A stretch of DNA of 64,000 nt from Fictibacillus nanhaiensis (GCF_019801215.1 NZ_JAHVJO010000003.1:372001-436000); one strand, 5' to 3'. Counted from the stretch's first letter, positions 52,266 to 61,769 are shown. Numbers and translations: made by a program. Notes: generated by a model from the letters alone, not told the origin.

Positions 52266-52574
52266 ATGTCGAATGAATTTGCGGTTGATATGTTCCGAAA
52301 AACAATACCATTATTTCAGGCACTTGGTGATCCGGTCAGACAAGATCTTGTTTTACTGTTAGCCGAAACTGAAAAAATGAACGTAACGGATATTTCCAAT
52401 CAATCTCCCATGTCTCGGCCAACCGTTTCTCACCATTTAAAAATATTACGTGAAGCTGGTATTGTCGGTACGGAAAAAAAGGGGAAAGAAATTTTTTATT
52501 TTTTGACACTCGATCAAACCGTTGTTCAGCTTAAACAACTGATTAACATTATTGAAGAGGAATGTATTCTCTAA
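52266..52574 (+). CDS. ArsR-family winged-helix regulator
   Basis: 102 residues. FQALGDPVRQDLVLLLAET, MNVTDISNQSPMSRPTVSHHLKILREAGIV and GKEIFYFLT form the ArsR winged helix. No metal-binding cysteine pair is seen in the DNA-recognition helix, so it may sense something other than metal. Followed by a bidirectional terminator and the convergent aldehyde dehydrogenase gene. Confidence 0.9.
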   Translation: MSNEFAVDMFRKTIPLFQALGDPVRQDLVLLLAETEKMNVTDISNQSPMSRPTVSHHLKILREAGIVGTEKKGKEIFYFLTLDQTVVQLKQLINIIEEECIL

Positions 52575-52582
52575 TATAGAAA

Positions 52583-52619
52583 AAGCGACTCAGCACGTAG
52601 CTGAATCGCTTATTTTTTT
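52583..52619 (+). terminator. Bidirectional terminator between the ArsR and aldehyde dehydrogenase genes
   Basis: 12-nt arms AAGCGACTCAGC/GCTGAATCGCTT, one mismatch (52583-52594, 52600-52611), followed by TATTTTTTT. It covers the end of the dehydrogenase gene. Confidence 0.85.
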
Positions 52620-54127
52620 CGTAATTGTTTATAAAAAGAACGAACAAGAGCGGCCTTCTGTTTTTTAGTTGAGAAATAAGCCAGAATAAGTGCTCTTACT
52701 TTTAGATATTTATTTTGATACGGATACCAGTTAATTTCTTTTTGCTTTATGCCAGGGTCTCTCATAACGGACATTTGCCGGCTAAAAGTGTAAAGTCCCT
52801 CATCACCATGATACTTTCCTGTACCACTGCTTTTCACACCGCCAAATGGCAGATGAGGATTGGCAACAGATACAAGCACATCATTAATGACAGCGTTGCC
52901 TGTGACAAGCTTTGACGTCACACGATCTGCCTTCTTGCTGTCTTTTGTCCACACACTTGCATTTAAACCGAATTCTGTACTGTTGGCTTTATTAATCGCT
53001 TCTTCTTCCGTTGAGAATGCAATGACTGGCATCACTGGTCCGAACGTCTCTTCCGTTACAATCTTCATATCTTGAGTAATGTTTGTTAAGACCATAGGCT
53101 CAAGGTACATGCTTTCTCCCCATTTGTCCGGATGTCTTCCGGTAAGCAATAAAGCACCTTTTTCTAAAGCGTCTAACACGTGATCTCGAATTACTTCTTT
53201 TTGCTGATGAAAGGTTAATGAACCAACATCTTCACCCATCTTCAGTTTTTTCGTTTCTTCCACTAGTCGGTCAATAAATTCGCCATGAATGGAACTTTGA
53301 ACATAAACTCGCTCAATGGACATACAAACTTGACCTGCGTTCGTGAACGCCCCCCAAACTGCACCATGAACAGCTCTCATTAGCGGAGCATCATCAAACA
53401 CAATCATAGGGTCTTTGCCTCCGAGTTCAAGCGTATACGGAATAAACCTCTTGCTCGCTTCCATCCCTATTTTCCTTCCCGTTTCAACAGAGCCGGTGAA
53501 GAAAATGCTGTCTGGAGTTCCTGAAACGAGGGCCTGACCAAGCTCTTTTCCTCCATGGGCAACTTGAAGTACGTTTTTAGGCAGATTGATCTCTCTTGCA
53601 ATTTTTTCAATTAATAGTCCGATCGTAGGGGTAACTTCTGATGGCTTTAAAATAACGGAATTACCTGCGATTAATGCTGAAATAACAGGTGTCATCGAAA
53701 GCTGAAACGGATAATTCCACGGTGAAATGATTAAAACCGTTCCTAATGGAAAATAATCCACATAAGAAGACTTCCCGACAAAGAGAATTGGTGTCGAAAC
53801 TTTTTGGCGCTTTAATATTTTCGGTGCGCGCTTTTCATAATGCTGCAGAATGTCAATCACAGGCATTAGATCAGCTGTTAACGCTTCAGTTTTTACCTTT
53901 CCGGTAGCTGAACAGATTTCTTCAACGATTTCATCTATATTTTCTAGAAGATAGTGCTTCATTTTTGTAAGAAAAGAAAGTCTAGTTTCCAAAGGACGAG
54001 TCGACCAGAATTTGAATGCAGCAGATGATTTCTCATATATATCTGAAACGTGCTGTACTTCTGTCTCCAGCCATTGATCAATCGTCTCTCCTGTAGCAGG
54101 ATGTTTTGCAATCAATACATTTTTCAT
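52610..54127 (-). CDS. Aldehyde dehydrogenase family protein
   Basis: 505 residues. ISPWNYPFQLSMTPVISALIAGN, TGSVETGRKIG, LELGGKDPM and TNAGQVCMSIERV are the NAD-fold, base and catalytic-cysteine motifs; FGGVKSSGTGKYHG near the end. The C-terminal tail is basic and extended. It differs clearly from the DhaS-like enzyme at 39.7-41.2 kb and resembles the group that oxidises fatty or aromatic aldehydes. Divergent from an SDR gene, a pairing that suggests a shared aldehyde/alcohol substrate. Confidence 0.9.
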   Translation of the reverse strand: MKNVLIAKHPATGETIDQWLETEVQHVSDIYEKSSAAFKFWSTRPLETRLSFLTKMKHYLLENIDEIVEEICSATGKVKTEALTADLMPVIDILQHYEKRAPKILKRQKVSTPILFVGKSSYVDYFPLGTVLIISPWNYPFQLSMTPVISALIAGNSVILKPSEVTPTIGLLIEKIAREINLPKNVLQVAHGGKELGQALVSGTPDSIFFTGSVETGRKIGMEASKRFIPYTLELGGKDPMIVFDDAPLMRAVHGAVWGAFTNAGQVCMSIERVYVQSSIHGEFIDRLVEETKKLKMGEDVGSLTFHQQKEVIRDHVLDALEKGALLLTGRHPDKWGESMYLEPMVLTNITQDMKIVTEETFGPVMPVIAFSTEEEAINKANSTEFGLNASVWTKDSKKADRVTSKLVTGNAVINDVLVSVANPHLPFGGVKSSGTGKYHGDEGLYTFSRQMSVMRDPGIKQKEINWYPYQNKYLKVRALILAYFSTKKQKAALVRSFYKQLRKK

Positions 54128-54220
54128 TTGCGCACCTCCTTTTTCAAAAAATTCATATATCTTTCATCATACCTTTTTTTGAGCTTATTGTTTATTTATT
54201 TTTTGCAATATGATAACATG

Positions 54221-54250
54221 TTGATATACTTAAACGTATAAACATATAAA
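54221..54250 (+). promoter_or_regulatory. SigA promoter of the SDR gene, with inverted repeat
   Basis: TTGATA (54221-54226), 18 nt spacer, TATAAA (54245-54250). TATAC/GTATA forms a small inverted repeat over the spacer, a possible operator in the divergent promoter region. Confidence 0.45.
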
Positions 54251-54272
54251 ATATTGAGGGGATGGATCCTTT

Positions 54273-55052
54273 TTGAAACATAAAACTGTACTTATTACGG
54301 GTGCTTCAAGTGGAATTGGCCTAGAATTCGCATCGATCTTTGCTAAAGATGGCTACCATATTATCCTTACAGCAAGAAATGAAACAAGACTGCAAGACAT
54401 TGCCCGCGATTTAAAAACCAAGCATAATACAGAAGTTACGGTAATAGCAAAAGATTTAAGTTTGAACGAGGGTGCAGAAGAATTAACGGCGGAGCTTTTA
54501 GCAAAAGGGATTGAAATAGATGTATTGATCAACAACGCTGGTTTTGCTGCATATGGACCTTTCGATGAAACATCTTGGAAAGAAGAAAAAGATATGATTC
54601 AAGTAAACATCATGGCTCTGACTGCTCTTACAAAACAACTGCTGCCTGGTATGATTAAACGCAACAGTGGAAAGATCTTAAATGTTGCATCAACTGCTGC
54701 TTTTCAGCCTGGTCCGTTAATGGCTGTGTATTACGCCACTAAAGCATATGTACTTTCCTTTTCAGAAGCTATAAATTATGAAGTAAGGGATACAAATGTT
54801 AGCGTCACTGCCCTCTGCCCTGGCGCAACGGCTACAAATTTTGAAAAAAGAGCAAGCCTTGAATCTTCAAAGTTGTTTCAATCAGGAGCAATGGATGCTC
54901 ATGAGGTTGCCTTATCAGGTTACAAGGCGTTAATGGAGGAGAAAGCTCTAATTATTCCAGGATCAAAAAATAAAGTTTTAGCAAACTTAGTCCGTTTTCT
55001 TCCAAGAAAGACTGTGTTAAATATCGTTCATTATGTTCAAGATAAAAAATAA
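54273..55052 (+). CDS. Short-chain dehydrogenase/reductase (DltE-like)
   Basis: 259 residues. Rossmann motif ITGASSGIGLEFA, NNAGFAAYGPF, catalytic Ser in VASTAAFQPGP and YxxxK in YYATKAYVLSFSEA. Classical SDR, NAD(P)-dependent. TTG start with GAGGGG upstream. Substrate unknown; the divergent aldehyde dehydrogenase hints at a lipid-aldehyde route. Confidence 0.9.
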   Translation: MKHKTVLITGASSGIGLEFASIFAKDGYHIILTARNETRLQDIARDLKTKHNTEVTVIAKDLSLNEGAEELTAELLAKGIEIDVLINNAGFAAYGPFDETSWKEEKDMIQVNIMALTALTKQLLPGMIKRNSGKILNVASTAAFQPGPLMAVYYATKAYVLSFSEAINYEVRDTNVSVTALCPGATATNFEKRASLESSKLFQSGAMDAHEVALSGYKALMEEKALIIPGSKNKVLANLVRFLPRKTVLNIVHYVQDKK

Positions 55053-55057
55053 TCGAT

Positions 55058-55099
55058 AGAGCAGTTCTCTGAGATTTGTTAAAGAGACTGCTCTTTTTT
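55058..55099 (+). terminator. Terminator of the SDR gene
   Basis: 8-bp outer stem AGAGCAGT/ACTGCTCT (55058-55065, 55087-55094) with inner CTCT/AGAG, followed by TTTTTT. Confidence 0.88.
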
Positions 55100-55155
55100 C
55101 TCTCTTTTTTAATTGCAATTTTGAAAAAACACCCATTGATTTCCATTTTATTATG

Positions 55156-55169
55156 GTGTAATATTACAC
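55156..55169. promoter_or_regulatory. 14-bp perfect palindrome before the DUF2157 operon
   Basis: GTGTAATATTACAC, centred 80 nt before the DUF2157 ATG and just upstream of a -10-like TATAGG. Such palindromes are typical operators (GntR/YtrA-like in form). No regulator gene is adjacent. Confidence 0.45.
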
Positions 55170-55242
55170 TTATAGGGAACAATTTTAGTTTATAACTGAT
55201 TTTGAACGTTGTTACATATACATGTATGGGGGTGGAGAATGG

Positions 55243-56478
55243 ATGAATCAAAAATGGATGAAACGTGAAGGTCAGAAATGGGTTGAAGATAAGATCATTA
55301 CTTCTGAACAACTTGATTTACTTGTTGCTCGTTATCCAGATACAAAAGAACAAAGTAAAATCACGGGTATACTACCGATTTTAGCGAGTGTTTTAATCGC
55401 TATTGGCATATTATCTTTCATTGCATCGAATTGGAGCGAAATTCCTCCTTTTGCAAGGCTCTCTCTATTAATTTTCATCATGATTAGTTTTTATACAGCA
55501 GGTGACAGGTACCTCAAAAAAGGACATGAAGCATTGGGCACATCGCTTAACTTGCTAGGTATTGTCTCGTTTGGAGCAAGTATCATCCTATTAGGGCAAA
55601 CCTTTCATTTATCAGCAGTAGATGCCAGACTGTTTGTCTTTTGGAGTTTGCCAGCTGTTTATTATTTGTACCGAGACCGAAGCAAGCTTTATTTGTTCCT
55701 TCTTGCTGCTTTAACAATCGGCGGACAGATTTATAGCCTTAATGAATTCCAAAGCTTTAGTTATCTTCTATTATTCCTTTTCATCACCTGTATAGGTGGA
55801 TTTGTATTCTTGTACCCAAGAAAACTGGAAACTGAACTTTTCACGATTGGACTTAGTACTCAGATATTCATCCTGCTCATAGTGAAAGACTTCAATCTAC
55901 TCTGGTTCCTCCTGTTCGGATTCGCTTTATATACAGCAGGATCGTGGGTCCATAAATCCGTATTCAAACAATCGTTTAAACGTTTAGGTACAATTATAGG
56001 TTTTGGCTTTGCATACGGACTTTATTTTTTTCTGACGAATGAAATTGTTTCTGATTTTGAACCGCATAAGATCTATTATCTGTCTGTATTTATTCTCATT
56101 CTAGCTCTTTCCATCTACGCCAAAAGAGCAGAAAACACGTTCTTGTCTATATGGGAATTACTCATCTTTCTTCCTTACTTCTTTTTAGTAGAACTGACGG
56201 ATGCTTTAGCAGTAGGACTTCTCTATCTTATCGTTATGTTTGTGTATTCAGGATTTATGCTTGCCGCAGGCTACCGGAGCGAAAATCGGGCACAGATCAA
56301 CTTTGGAATTGTGCTTTTCCTCCTCGTTTGTTTGATGGGATACTTTAATCTTGCTTGGGCATTCATGCCAAAATCCATATTTTTCTTAATCGGCGGAATT
56401 CTATTATTTATTCTAAATGCATTTCTTCAACGCAAGAAAAAACAAATCCTCAAAAACGGAGGACCCCATCATGAATAA
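55243..56478 (+). CDS. DUF2157 polytopic membrane protein
   Basis: 411 residues from ATG 55243 (GGTGGAG upstream). Cytosolic N-terminal segment (KWVEDKIITSEQLDLLVARY), then the DUF2157 part ILPILASVLIAIGILSFIASNW and about eleven further hydrophobic segments. Function unknown; usually found with a GDYXXLXY protein, as here (8-nt overlap). A longer start at 55222 is possible. Confidence 0.87.
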   Translation: MNQKWMKREGQKWVEDKIITSEQLDLLVARYPDTKEQSKITGILPILASVLIAIGILSFIASNWSEIPPFARLSLLIFIMISFYTAGDRYLKKGHEALGTSLNLLGIVSFGASIILLGQTFHLSAVDARLFVFWSLPAVYYLYRDRSKLYLFLLAALTIGGQIYSLNEFQSFSYLLLFLFITCIGGFVFLYPRKLETELFTIGLSTQIFILLIVKDFNLLWFLLFGFALYTAGSWVHKSVFKQSFKRLGTIIGFGFAYGLYFFLTNEIVSDFEPHKIYYLSVFILILALSIYAKRAENTFLSIWELLIFLPYFFLVELTDALAVGLLYLIVMFVYSGFMLAAGYRSENRAQINFGIVLFLLVCLMGYFNLAWAFMPKSIFFLIGGILLFILNAFLQRKKKQILKNGGPHHE

Positions 56479-56995
56479 TAAAAGAAGATGGATCCTAGTT
56501 GCTGCCCTACAAGTACTCTTTCTGCTTTTTATTGCTGGAAGTTACTATAGCATCGATTATTTGGGCAAAGAGATCAAAATAAAAACAACTCCCGTTGATC
56601 CTAGAGATATTTTATATGGAGATTATGTCACACTCCGGTTTGATATTAGTACCGCTCCCCTTTCTAAATGGAAAGGTGACATCGGTTTACTAGATCGGGG
56701 CCAGCGTGTCGCTTATGTTGTATTAGAAGAAAATAAGGAAGGCTATCATGTCGTTCAAGAAGTTTATCCTGAGAAGCCTGATGTGACCTCAGATCAAATT
56801 GTTTTAAAAGCGAAAACTGAAAAATTTTGGAGCGAAACCAACGATACAATTCGGCTTATATATGGATTTGAGCGGTATTACATTCAGGAAAATACGGGGA
56901 AAGAACTCGAGCAGCAAGCAAGTGATATGGATGTCATCCTAAGTGTTGCACCATGGGGAGCACACAAGATTATTGAACTTCAAACCAATAAATGA
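56471..56995 (+). CDS. GDYXXLXY-family membrane-anchored protein
   Basis: 174 residues from ATG 56471, CGGAGG 8 nt upstream. One N-terminal membrane segment (about 7-28) and an extracytoplasmic domain with DPRDILYGDYVTLRF, the family signature (GDYVTLRF fits GDYxxLxY-like). Coupled to the DUF2157 gene. Function unknown. Confidence 0.87.
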   Translation: MNNKRRWILVAALQVLFLLFIAGSYYSIDYLGKEIKIKTTPVDPRDILYGDYVTLRFDISTAPLSKWKGDIGLLDRGQRVAYVVLEENKEGYHVVQEVYPEKPDVTSDQIVLKAKTEKFWSETNDTIRLIYGFERYYIQENTGKELEQQASDMDVILSVAPWGAHKIIELQTNK

Positions 56996-57024
56996 AAAGC
57001 CTCATAGGAATGGGGCTTTTTTTC
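56994..57024 (+). terminator. Terminator of the DUF2157/GDYXXLXY operon
   Basis: 9-nt arms AAGCCTCAT/ATGGGGCTT (56996-57004, 57009-57017; one GU pair), followed by a T run. Confidence 0.85.
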
Positions 57025-57073
57025 TCGGTTTAATATTGCTAATTACGGGAAAATTGATAGTGAGGTGAAAACG

Positions 57074-57406
57074 ATGTCTGATACTAAAATAATTGAACTA
57101 AAAGATGTAATCAACGGGTGGTCGGGTAGTCAAATCGCCATTCGAAAAGAAGAAGCCGGCGATATTGATGAAATCAGGATCTCACTTGTAAAAGCCACAT
57201 TTGAACAACGAGATGCACAGGATGACTATTTGGGATACCATATCTTGTTTTTACATGGAACCGCGTATGCGGCAGAAGAAGGTTCACAAGTAGAACTTCC
57301 TGCCATTACGTATGAAATTCCGATAGATGGCATCAAAGACATAAGACTTGATCATGAAATTGTATCTTTTGAAACAAACAGAGCTCAATATGTCGTAAAC
57401 AAATAA
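57074..57406 (+). CDS. Hypothetical protein, unknown family
   Basis: 110 residues from ATG 57074 (GAGGTG upstream). No membrane segment or signal. Beta-rich and acidic: INGWSGSQIAIRKEEAGDID, ITYEIPIDGIKDIRLDHEIV, ending RAQYVVNK. Monocistronic with its own terminator. I do not recognise a domain. Confidence 0.75.
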   Translation: MSDTKIIELKDVINGWSGSQIAIRKEEAGDIDEIRISLVKATFEQRDAQDDYLGYHILFLHGTAYAAEEGSQVELPAITYEIPIDGIKDIRLDHEIVSFETNRAQYVVNK

Positions 57407-57411
57407 TAGAT

Positions 57412-57446
57412 AGAGCTGATCTGCTTAACGGATCGGCTCTTTTTTC
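57412..57446 (+). terminator. Terminator of the hypothetical gene
   Basis: 10-nt arms AGAGCTGATC/GATCGGCTCT (57412-57421, 57431-57440; one GU pair), followed by TTTTT. Confidence 0.88.
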
Positions 57447-57514
57447 GTTCTCTTTGTATAAAATCCTAATATTAGCCAATCGATGTGTCTTTTGTCACAT
57501 TTTGTTGTGTTAGC

Positions 57515-57539
57515 GTTTTAATCCTTATATGAGGGGTAT
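57515..57539 (+). promoter_or_regulatory. SigB-type promoter of the small lipoprotein gene
   Basis: GTTTTA (57515-57520), 13 nt spacer, GGGTAT (57534-57539). One mismatch to the GTTTAA/GGGTAT pattern at typical spacing, 55 nt before the ATG, suggesting general-stress control. Confidence 0.5.
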
Positions 57540-57593
57540 ATCCTTCAGTAAACAAATTTCCTTCAAAATCAAACAAATGAGGAGTGGTTTACA

Positions 57594-57746
57594 ATGTGGA
57601 AGAAGAGATGGGCAGCCGGAACCTTGGCAGCCATGCTGACTTTAGGTGGATTAACTGCTTGTGGTGATGGTGTTGACCAGGATAACGGAGTAAATGATGG
57701 CGAACAAAATGATGAAATGGATGAAAAGAATAAAGAAGAAGGTTGA
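57594..57746 (+). CDS. Small lipoprotein, 50 residues
   Basis: ATG 57594 with GAGGAG about 8 nt upstream. The signal MWKKRWAAGTLAAMLTLGG ends in the lipobox LTAC (Cys 23); the mature part is only 28 very acidic residues rich in Asp, Asn and Glu. No recognised domain. The SigB-like promoter and lipobox support it as a real gene. Confidence 0.75.
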   Translation: MWKKRWAAGTLAAMLTLGGLTACGDGVDQDNGVNDGEQNDEMDEKNKEEG

Positions 57747-57892
57747 TGTTAAAAAAGCTTAAACCCGATTGTTTTGCCCAGACAAGCGTTTAACTCCTGC
57801 ACATAGACACTCTTTTTGTCTCGTTGGTAGGACAGAAACGACCTCGAGGGCAGAATCGTGAAGCTAGACTATAAAAAGCTGAACCTGACTTC

Positions 57893-57922
57893 ATAAAAAA
57901 AGGAGCCCTTAAAAGGGCTCCA
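57893..57922 (-). terminator. Terminator of the bmrCD-like operon
   Basis: 7-bp stem GGAGCCC/GGGCTCC (57902-57908, 57915-57921) with TTTTTTT on the minus strand. Confidence 0.92.
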
Positions 57923-57930
57923 TTTCGTGA

Positions 57931-59955
57931 TTAGCTTACTGCACGTTTTTCTGTTTTTCCTTGTTGAAGCTGATACATCTGGAAGTAACGTCCCTTTTGC
58001 TTCATCAGTTCATCATGACTTCCTCGTTCAACGATAACGCCTCTGTCCAGAACAAGAATCTGGTCAGCACTCTTAATCGTTGAAAGTCGGTGAGCAATAA
58101 TAAAAGTGGTTCTTCCCCGTTTTAATACATCCAATGCCTCTTGGATGACTGCTTCTGTTTCTGTATCAATACTTGCTGTTGCCTCATCCAAAATTAAAAT
58201 AGCTGGGTTATAAGCAAGTGCTCTCGCAAATGAGATCAATTGACGCTGACCTGATGAAAGTGTGCTTCCCTTTTCAACAACAGGTTCATCTAAACCTTTT
58301 GGAAGGTTATTGATAAATGGCATTGCACCAACATCAGTTAGTGCTTTTTCTATTTGTTCCCTTGAGATCTCAGGGTTATCTAGACTTACATTGGAAGCAA
58401 GTGTTCCAGTAAACAAGAATGGATCTTGAAGAACAATACCCATATGCTGACGCAATTCCTGTTTGGACAATTCCATAATGTCCTTCCCATCAATCATGAT
58501 CTTTCCTTGCTTAATATCATAGAAACGGAACAGCAAATTCATGATGGAGCTTTTTCCAGAACCCGTGTGACCTACCAGTGCTACTGTCTCGCCTTGGTTC
58601 GCTTCAAAAGATATATTCTTCAGAACAGGCTCTCCTTCAACGTAACTGAACGTCACGTCATCAAAAACGACATTGCCTTTATAACGTTCGATTTCAGTCT
58701 CGGTAACCGTTTCCCCTGGTTCATCCATTAATACGAACACTCTCTCAGCTGAAACAAGTGCCTGTTCAAGCTGAGCAAGCTGGTTTACCATACCTGTAAC
58801 AGGATGAAACATTCGGTTCAAATAGTCTACAAAGGCATAGAGCACACCGATTGAAATAACTGAGCCGACTCCAAGTGCCTGACCTCCAAAGTGCCAAATA
58901 AAGGCCATGAATGCTAGGTTTTTTAATAGCAGGACCAGGTTATGTCCCGTTAATCCATTCAGGTTAAGCATCTTATTTTGGAACGTAAAATATTCTTTAT
59001 TCATCGTTTCAAACTCTTCTGTCGTCTCTTTTTGTCTCTTAAATGCCTGAATAATGGTCATTCCATTGATGGATTCGTTAATCATTCCATTGATGTCACT
59101 CAATACGGAACGAATTTTATGATTGTAATGGGATGCAAATTTTCGGTAGACCATGATCCACACGACTAAGATCGGTAAAAGAATTAAACAGATCGTTGCA
59201 AGCTTGGTATCTAACAAGAACAAAGCAATAAATATACCGGTTAGGTAGATGATTCCTGTAAAGAAATTAGCAAGTACGTTAATAAACAGTTCTTTAATTG
59301 CTTCTGTATCGTTCGTGATGCGTGAAACGATTTTACCTGCAGGCTGATTATCGAAATACGTAATAGCAACTCGCTGTACATGTGCAAATACATCTTGTCG
59401 AATCTTTTTAATAACCAAGTTTGATGACCGCTGCAGCATGTACCGCTGGCCGTATTGAAAAAATCCTGCAAACATTAATAATCCCATGTAAAGCATCATT
59501 AGTTTTACGATGCCTGTTATTTCAGGTTCATAAAAGCTAAACGTTTCACGAACACTAAGTTTATCAGCTGGATAGGTTTCCGTTTTCTCTCTAAAAGATA
59601 TGGTTACTTTACCATTCTCAGCTTTTCGTTCACCGTCAAAAGAGAGCGGTTGATCAATCACATAATAATTACGTTTTACTTGAACAACACGAATCTCTTC
59701 TCCCTTTTGTTCTCCCTGCTCAAAGTGATCACTTCGTTTATACCAGTTTCCATTATAATTCACAGCTGCCTTTTCTTCTTCATTCACTTGGTACCACGGC
59801 TTCTCGATTCCAAGGATATGATCATCAATTATCGTTTTAGCGATGAAAGGTCCCGTCAGTTCCGCTGCGATTGCTACGGTTAGCATTAGCAAACCGAGTA
59901 TAAAGTTTTTCTTGAACTGAAGTGCGTATTGAAACAGGCGTCTTCCTACATTCAT
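57931..59955 (-). CDS. bmrD: Multidrug ABC exporter subunit BmrD (YheH)
   Basis: 674 residues, as in B. subtilis YheH (673). Six membrane segments with an extra extracytoplasmic insert between the first two (about 45-145), then the ATPase domain: Walker A GHTGSGKSS, signature LSSGQRQL, Walker B with catalytic Glu LILDEATASID, and AHRLSTI. Forms a heterodimer with the upstream gene product; this subunit has the complete catalytic glutamate. Starts 2 nt after bmrC. Confidence 0.94.
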   Translation of the reverse strand: MNVGRRLFQYALQFKKNFILGLLMLTVAIAAELTGPFIAKTIIDDHILGIEKPWYQVNEEEKAAVNYNGNWYKRSDHFEQGEQKGEEIRVVQVKRNYYVIDQPLSFDGERKAENGKVTISFREKTETYPADKLSVRETFSFYEPEITGIVKLMMLYMGLLMFAGFFQYGQRYMLQRSSNLVIKKIRQDVFAHVQRVAITYFDNQPAGKIVSRITNDTEAIKELFINVLANFFTGIIYLTGIFIALFLLDTKLATICLILLPILVVWIMVYRKFASHYNHKIRSVLSDINGMINESINGMTIIQAFKRQKETTEEFETMNKEYFTFQNKMLNLNGLTGHNLVLLLKNLAFMAFIWHFGGQALGVGSVISIGVLYAFVDYLNRMFHPVTGMVNQLAQLEQALVSAERVFVLMDEPGETVTETEIERYKGNVVFDDVTFSYVEGEPVLKNISFEANQGETVALVGHTGSGKSSIMNLLFRFYDIKQGKIMIDGKDIMELSKQELRQHMGIVLQDPFLFTGTLASNVSLDNPEISREQIEKALTDVGAMPFINNLPKGLDEPVVEKGSTLSSGQRQLISFARALAYNPAILILDEATASIDTETEAVIQEALDVLKRGRTTFIIAHRLSTIKSADQILVLDRGVIVERGSHDELMKQKGRYFQMYQLQQGKTEKRAVS

Positions 59956-59957
59956 TG

Positions 59958-61715
59958 TTACACCGCCTTATTATCGTTTAAGTTTTGTTCGATTTGCTGA
60001 CGTTCGTGCTGTTCTTTATACCAGCCATCTTTAGCAATCAGGTCTTCATGTTTTCCTTGGTCCACGATCTTGCCGTCTTCAATTACGATAATAGAGTCTG
60101 CGTGCTCAACAGCAGATAACCTGTGCGTCGTAATGAAAGTCGTTTTCCCAGCACGTTCTTTTCGAATGTTTTCAATGATTGCAGTCTCTGTTTTTGCATC
60201 GACCGCTGATAATGCATCATCTAAAATCAAGATTTCCGGGTCTACACATAATGCACGTGCAATGGATACACGCTGTTTTTGTCCTCCCGATAAGGCAACT
60301 CCCTTTTCCCCTACGAGTGTGTTTAGTCCTTCTGGCAAATATTCTACATCGTTTTTAAAAGATGCCATTTCCATCACGTGGTCTAGCTTATCTTTACCTG
60401 CTAAACGATTGCCGAACAGAATGTTTTCTTGAACAGATCTTGAAAAAAGAATAGCATCCTGTGGCACGTATCCGATCCACGCTTGCAGGTCTTCAAGAGC
60501 AATATCTTCAATCCCTACTCCTGAAAAACTGATTTTCCCATCTCCAGCTGGATACTCTCTCAACAATTGTTTAAGCAAGGTTGTTTTACCGCTTCCGGTA
60601 CGTCCGACGATTCCAAGGGTCTCCCCTTTTTTTATCGTAATATGAATATCTTTTAAATTGTCTGTTTCAGACGAAGGATAACGGAAAGAAACACCTTCGA
60701 ATTTAATCGTCCCTGGATCTGATAGAGGGACAAGGTCTTCTCCGTTCTTCACATCTGGTTCATAAGCTAACGTTTCATTTACACGATCCAGAGATGCGCT
60801 CCCACGCTCCATTACATTAATCAGTTCACCAACTGCAATCATTGGCCATATTAACATTCCAAGATAAACGTTAAAGGTAACGAGTTCACCTAATGTAATC
60901 GTATTGTGAAACACCATGTACGCTCCATAACCTAGACCAATCATGTAACTTATCCCCACAAGGATTTTAATGGTCGGCTCAAACAGAGCATCAATTCTCG
61001 AAACAGCGAGGTTCTTTTCAAAAACTTCGTTCGTTACCTTATTAAATCTCTCATTGTCTTCTTTTTCCTGAACATAAGCACGTATGACACGTACTCCTTG
61101 AATGCTTTCTAACACAGAGTCGTTCATTTCTCCAAATGCGTCTTGAGCGACTGTAAATCGTTCATGTACTTTTTTACCATACTTTTTAATGATAAATGCG
61201 ATAATCGGCAGTGGAATAAGTGCAGCAAACGTTAGCTTCCAGCTGATCATAAAACCCATTACGAATAGTATCGTGAGCATGAACAAACTAGAATCTACAA
61301 GGGTAAGTATCCCAAACCCTGCTGTCATAGCGATTGCTTTTAAGTCATTCGTTGCACGCGCCATTAAGTCACCTGTTCTATTTTTCTCAAAAAAGGTTGG
61401 TGTCATCTTTAAGAGATGGCGCATAAAACGGGATCTCATTGTACGTTCAATGATCTGAGCTCCACCAAACAGCTGATAGATCCAAATGTACATCGCAATG
61501 TACATCCCTACTAGAACGGCTACGAAAATACCAAGCTTCTGCATCATTTCATCTTTCGTGATCGTTCCCATATGAATAGAATCTATCGTATCTCCTATTA
61601 GTTTAGGAGGAATAACTTCAAGAATTCCAACTCCAGTCAAGAGCACAATCGCTATCGTATACCGTTTCCAATGCTCTTTAAAAAACCAAGATAACTTTCC
61701 TAAAACTGAAAACAT
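59958..61715 (-). CDS. bmrC: Multidrug ABC exporter subunit BmrC (YheI)
   Basis: 585 residues, exactly the length of B. subtilis YheI. Six membrane segments, then Walker A GRTGSGKTT, signature LSGGQKQRVSIARAL and Walker B LILDDALSAVD. The catalytic glutamate is replaced by Asp, the degenerate half typical of BmrC in the BmrCD heterodimer. GGGGAGAGAGAG precedes the ATG. Expression is expected to be controlled by the attenuator upstream (61893-62122). Confidence 0.94.
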   Translation of the reverse strand: MFSVLGKLSWFFKEHWKRYTIAIVLLTGVGILEVIPPKLIGDTIDSIHMGTITKDEMMQKLGIFVAVLVGMYIAMYIWIYQLFGGAQIIERTMRSRFMRHLLKMTPTFFEKNRTGDLMARATNDLKAIAMTAGFGILTLVDSSLFMLTILFVMGFMISWKLTFAALIPLPIIAFIIKKYGKKVHERFTVAQDAFGEMNDSVLESIQGVRVIRAYVQEKEDNERFNKVTNEVFEKNLAVSRIDALFEPTIKILVGISYMIGLGYGAYMVFHNTITLGELVTFNVYLGMLIWPMIAVGELINVMERGSASLDRVNETLAYEPDVKNGEDLVPLSDPGTIKFEGVSFRYPSSETDNLKDIHITIKKGETLGIVGRTGSGKTTLLKQLLREYPAGDGKISFSGVGIEDIALEDLQAWIGYVPQDAILFSRSVQENILFGNRLAGKDKLDHVMEMASFKNDVEYLPEGLNTLVGEKGVALSGGQKQRVSIARALCVDPEILILDDALSAVDAKTETAIIENIRKERAGKTTFITTHRLSAVEHADSIIVIEDGKIVDQGKHEDLIAKDGWYKEQHERQQIEQNLNDNKAV

Positions 61716-61769
61716 TTCTCTCTCTCCCCTCTATCTCGCTGTCTATGTTTGACGAATCGTATAAACGAG

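Noticed and set aside
57931-61715. BmrC Walker B Asp as a disabling mutation
   Set aside because: Asp in place of the catalytic Glu in one half is normal for BmrCD-type heterodimeric exporters; the other half has the Glu.
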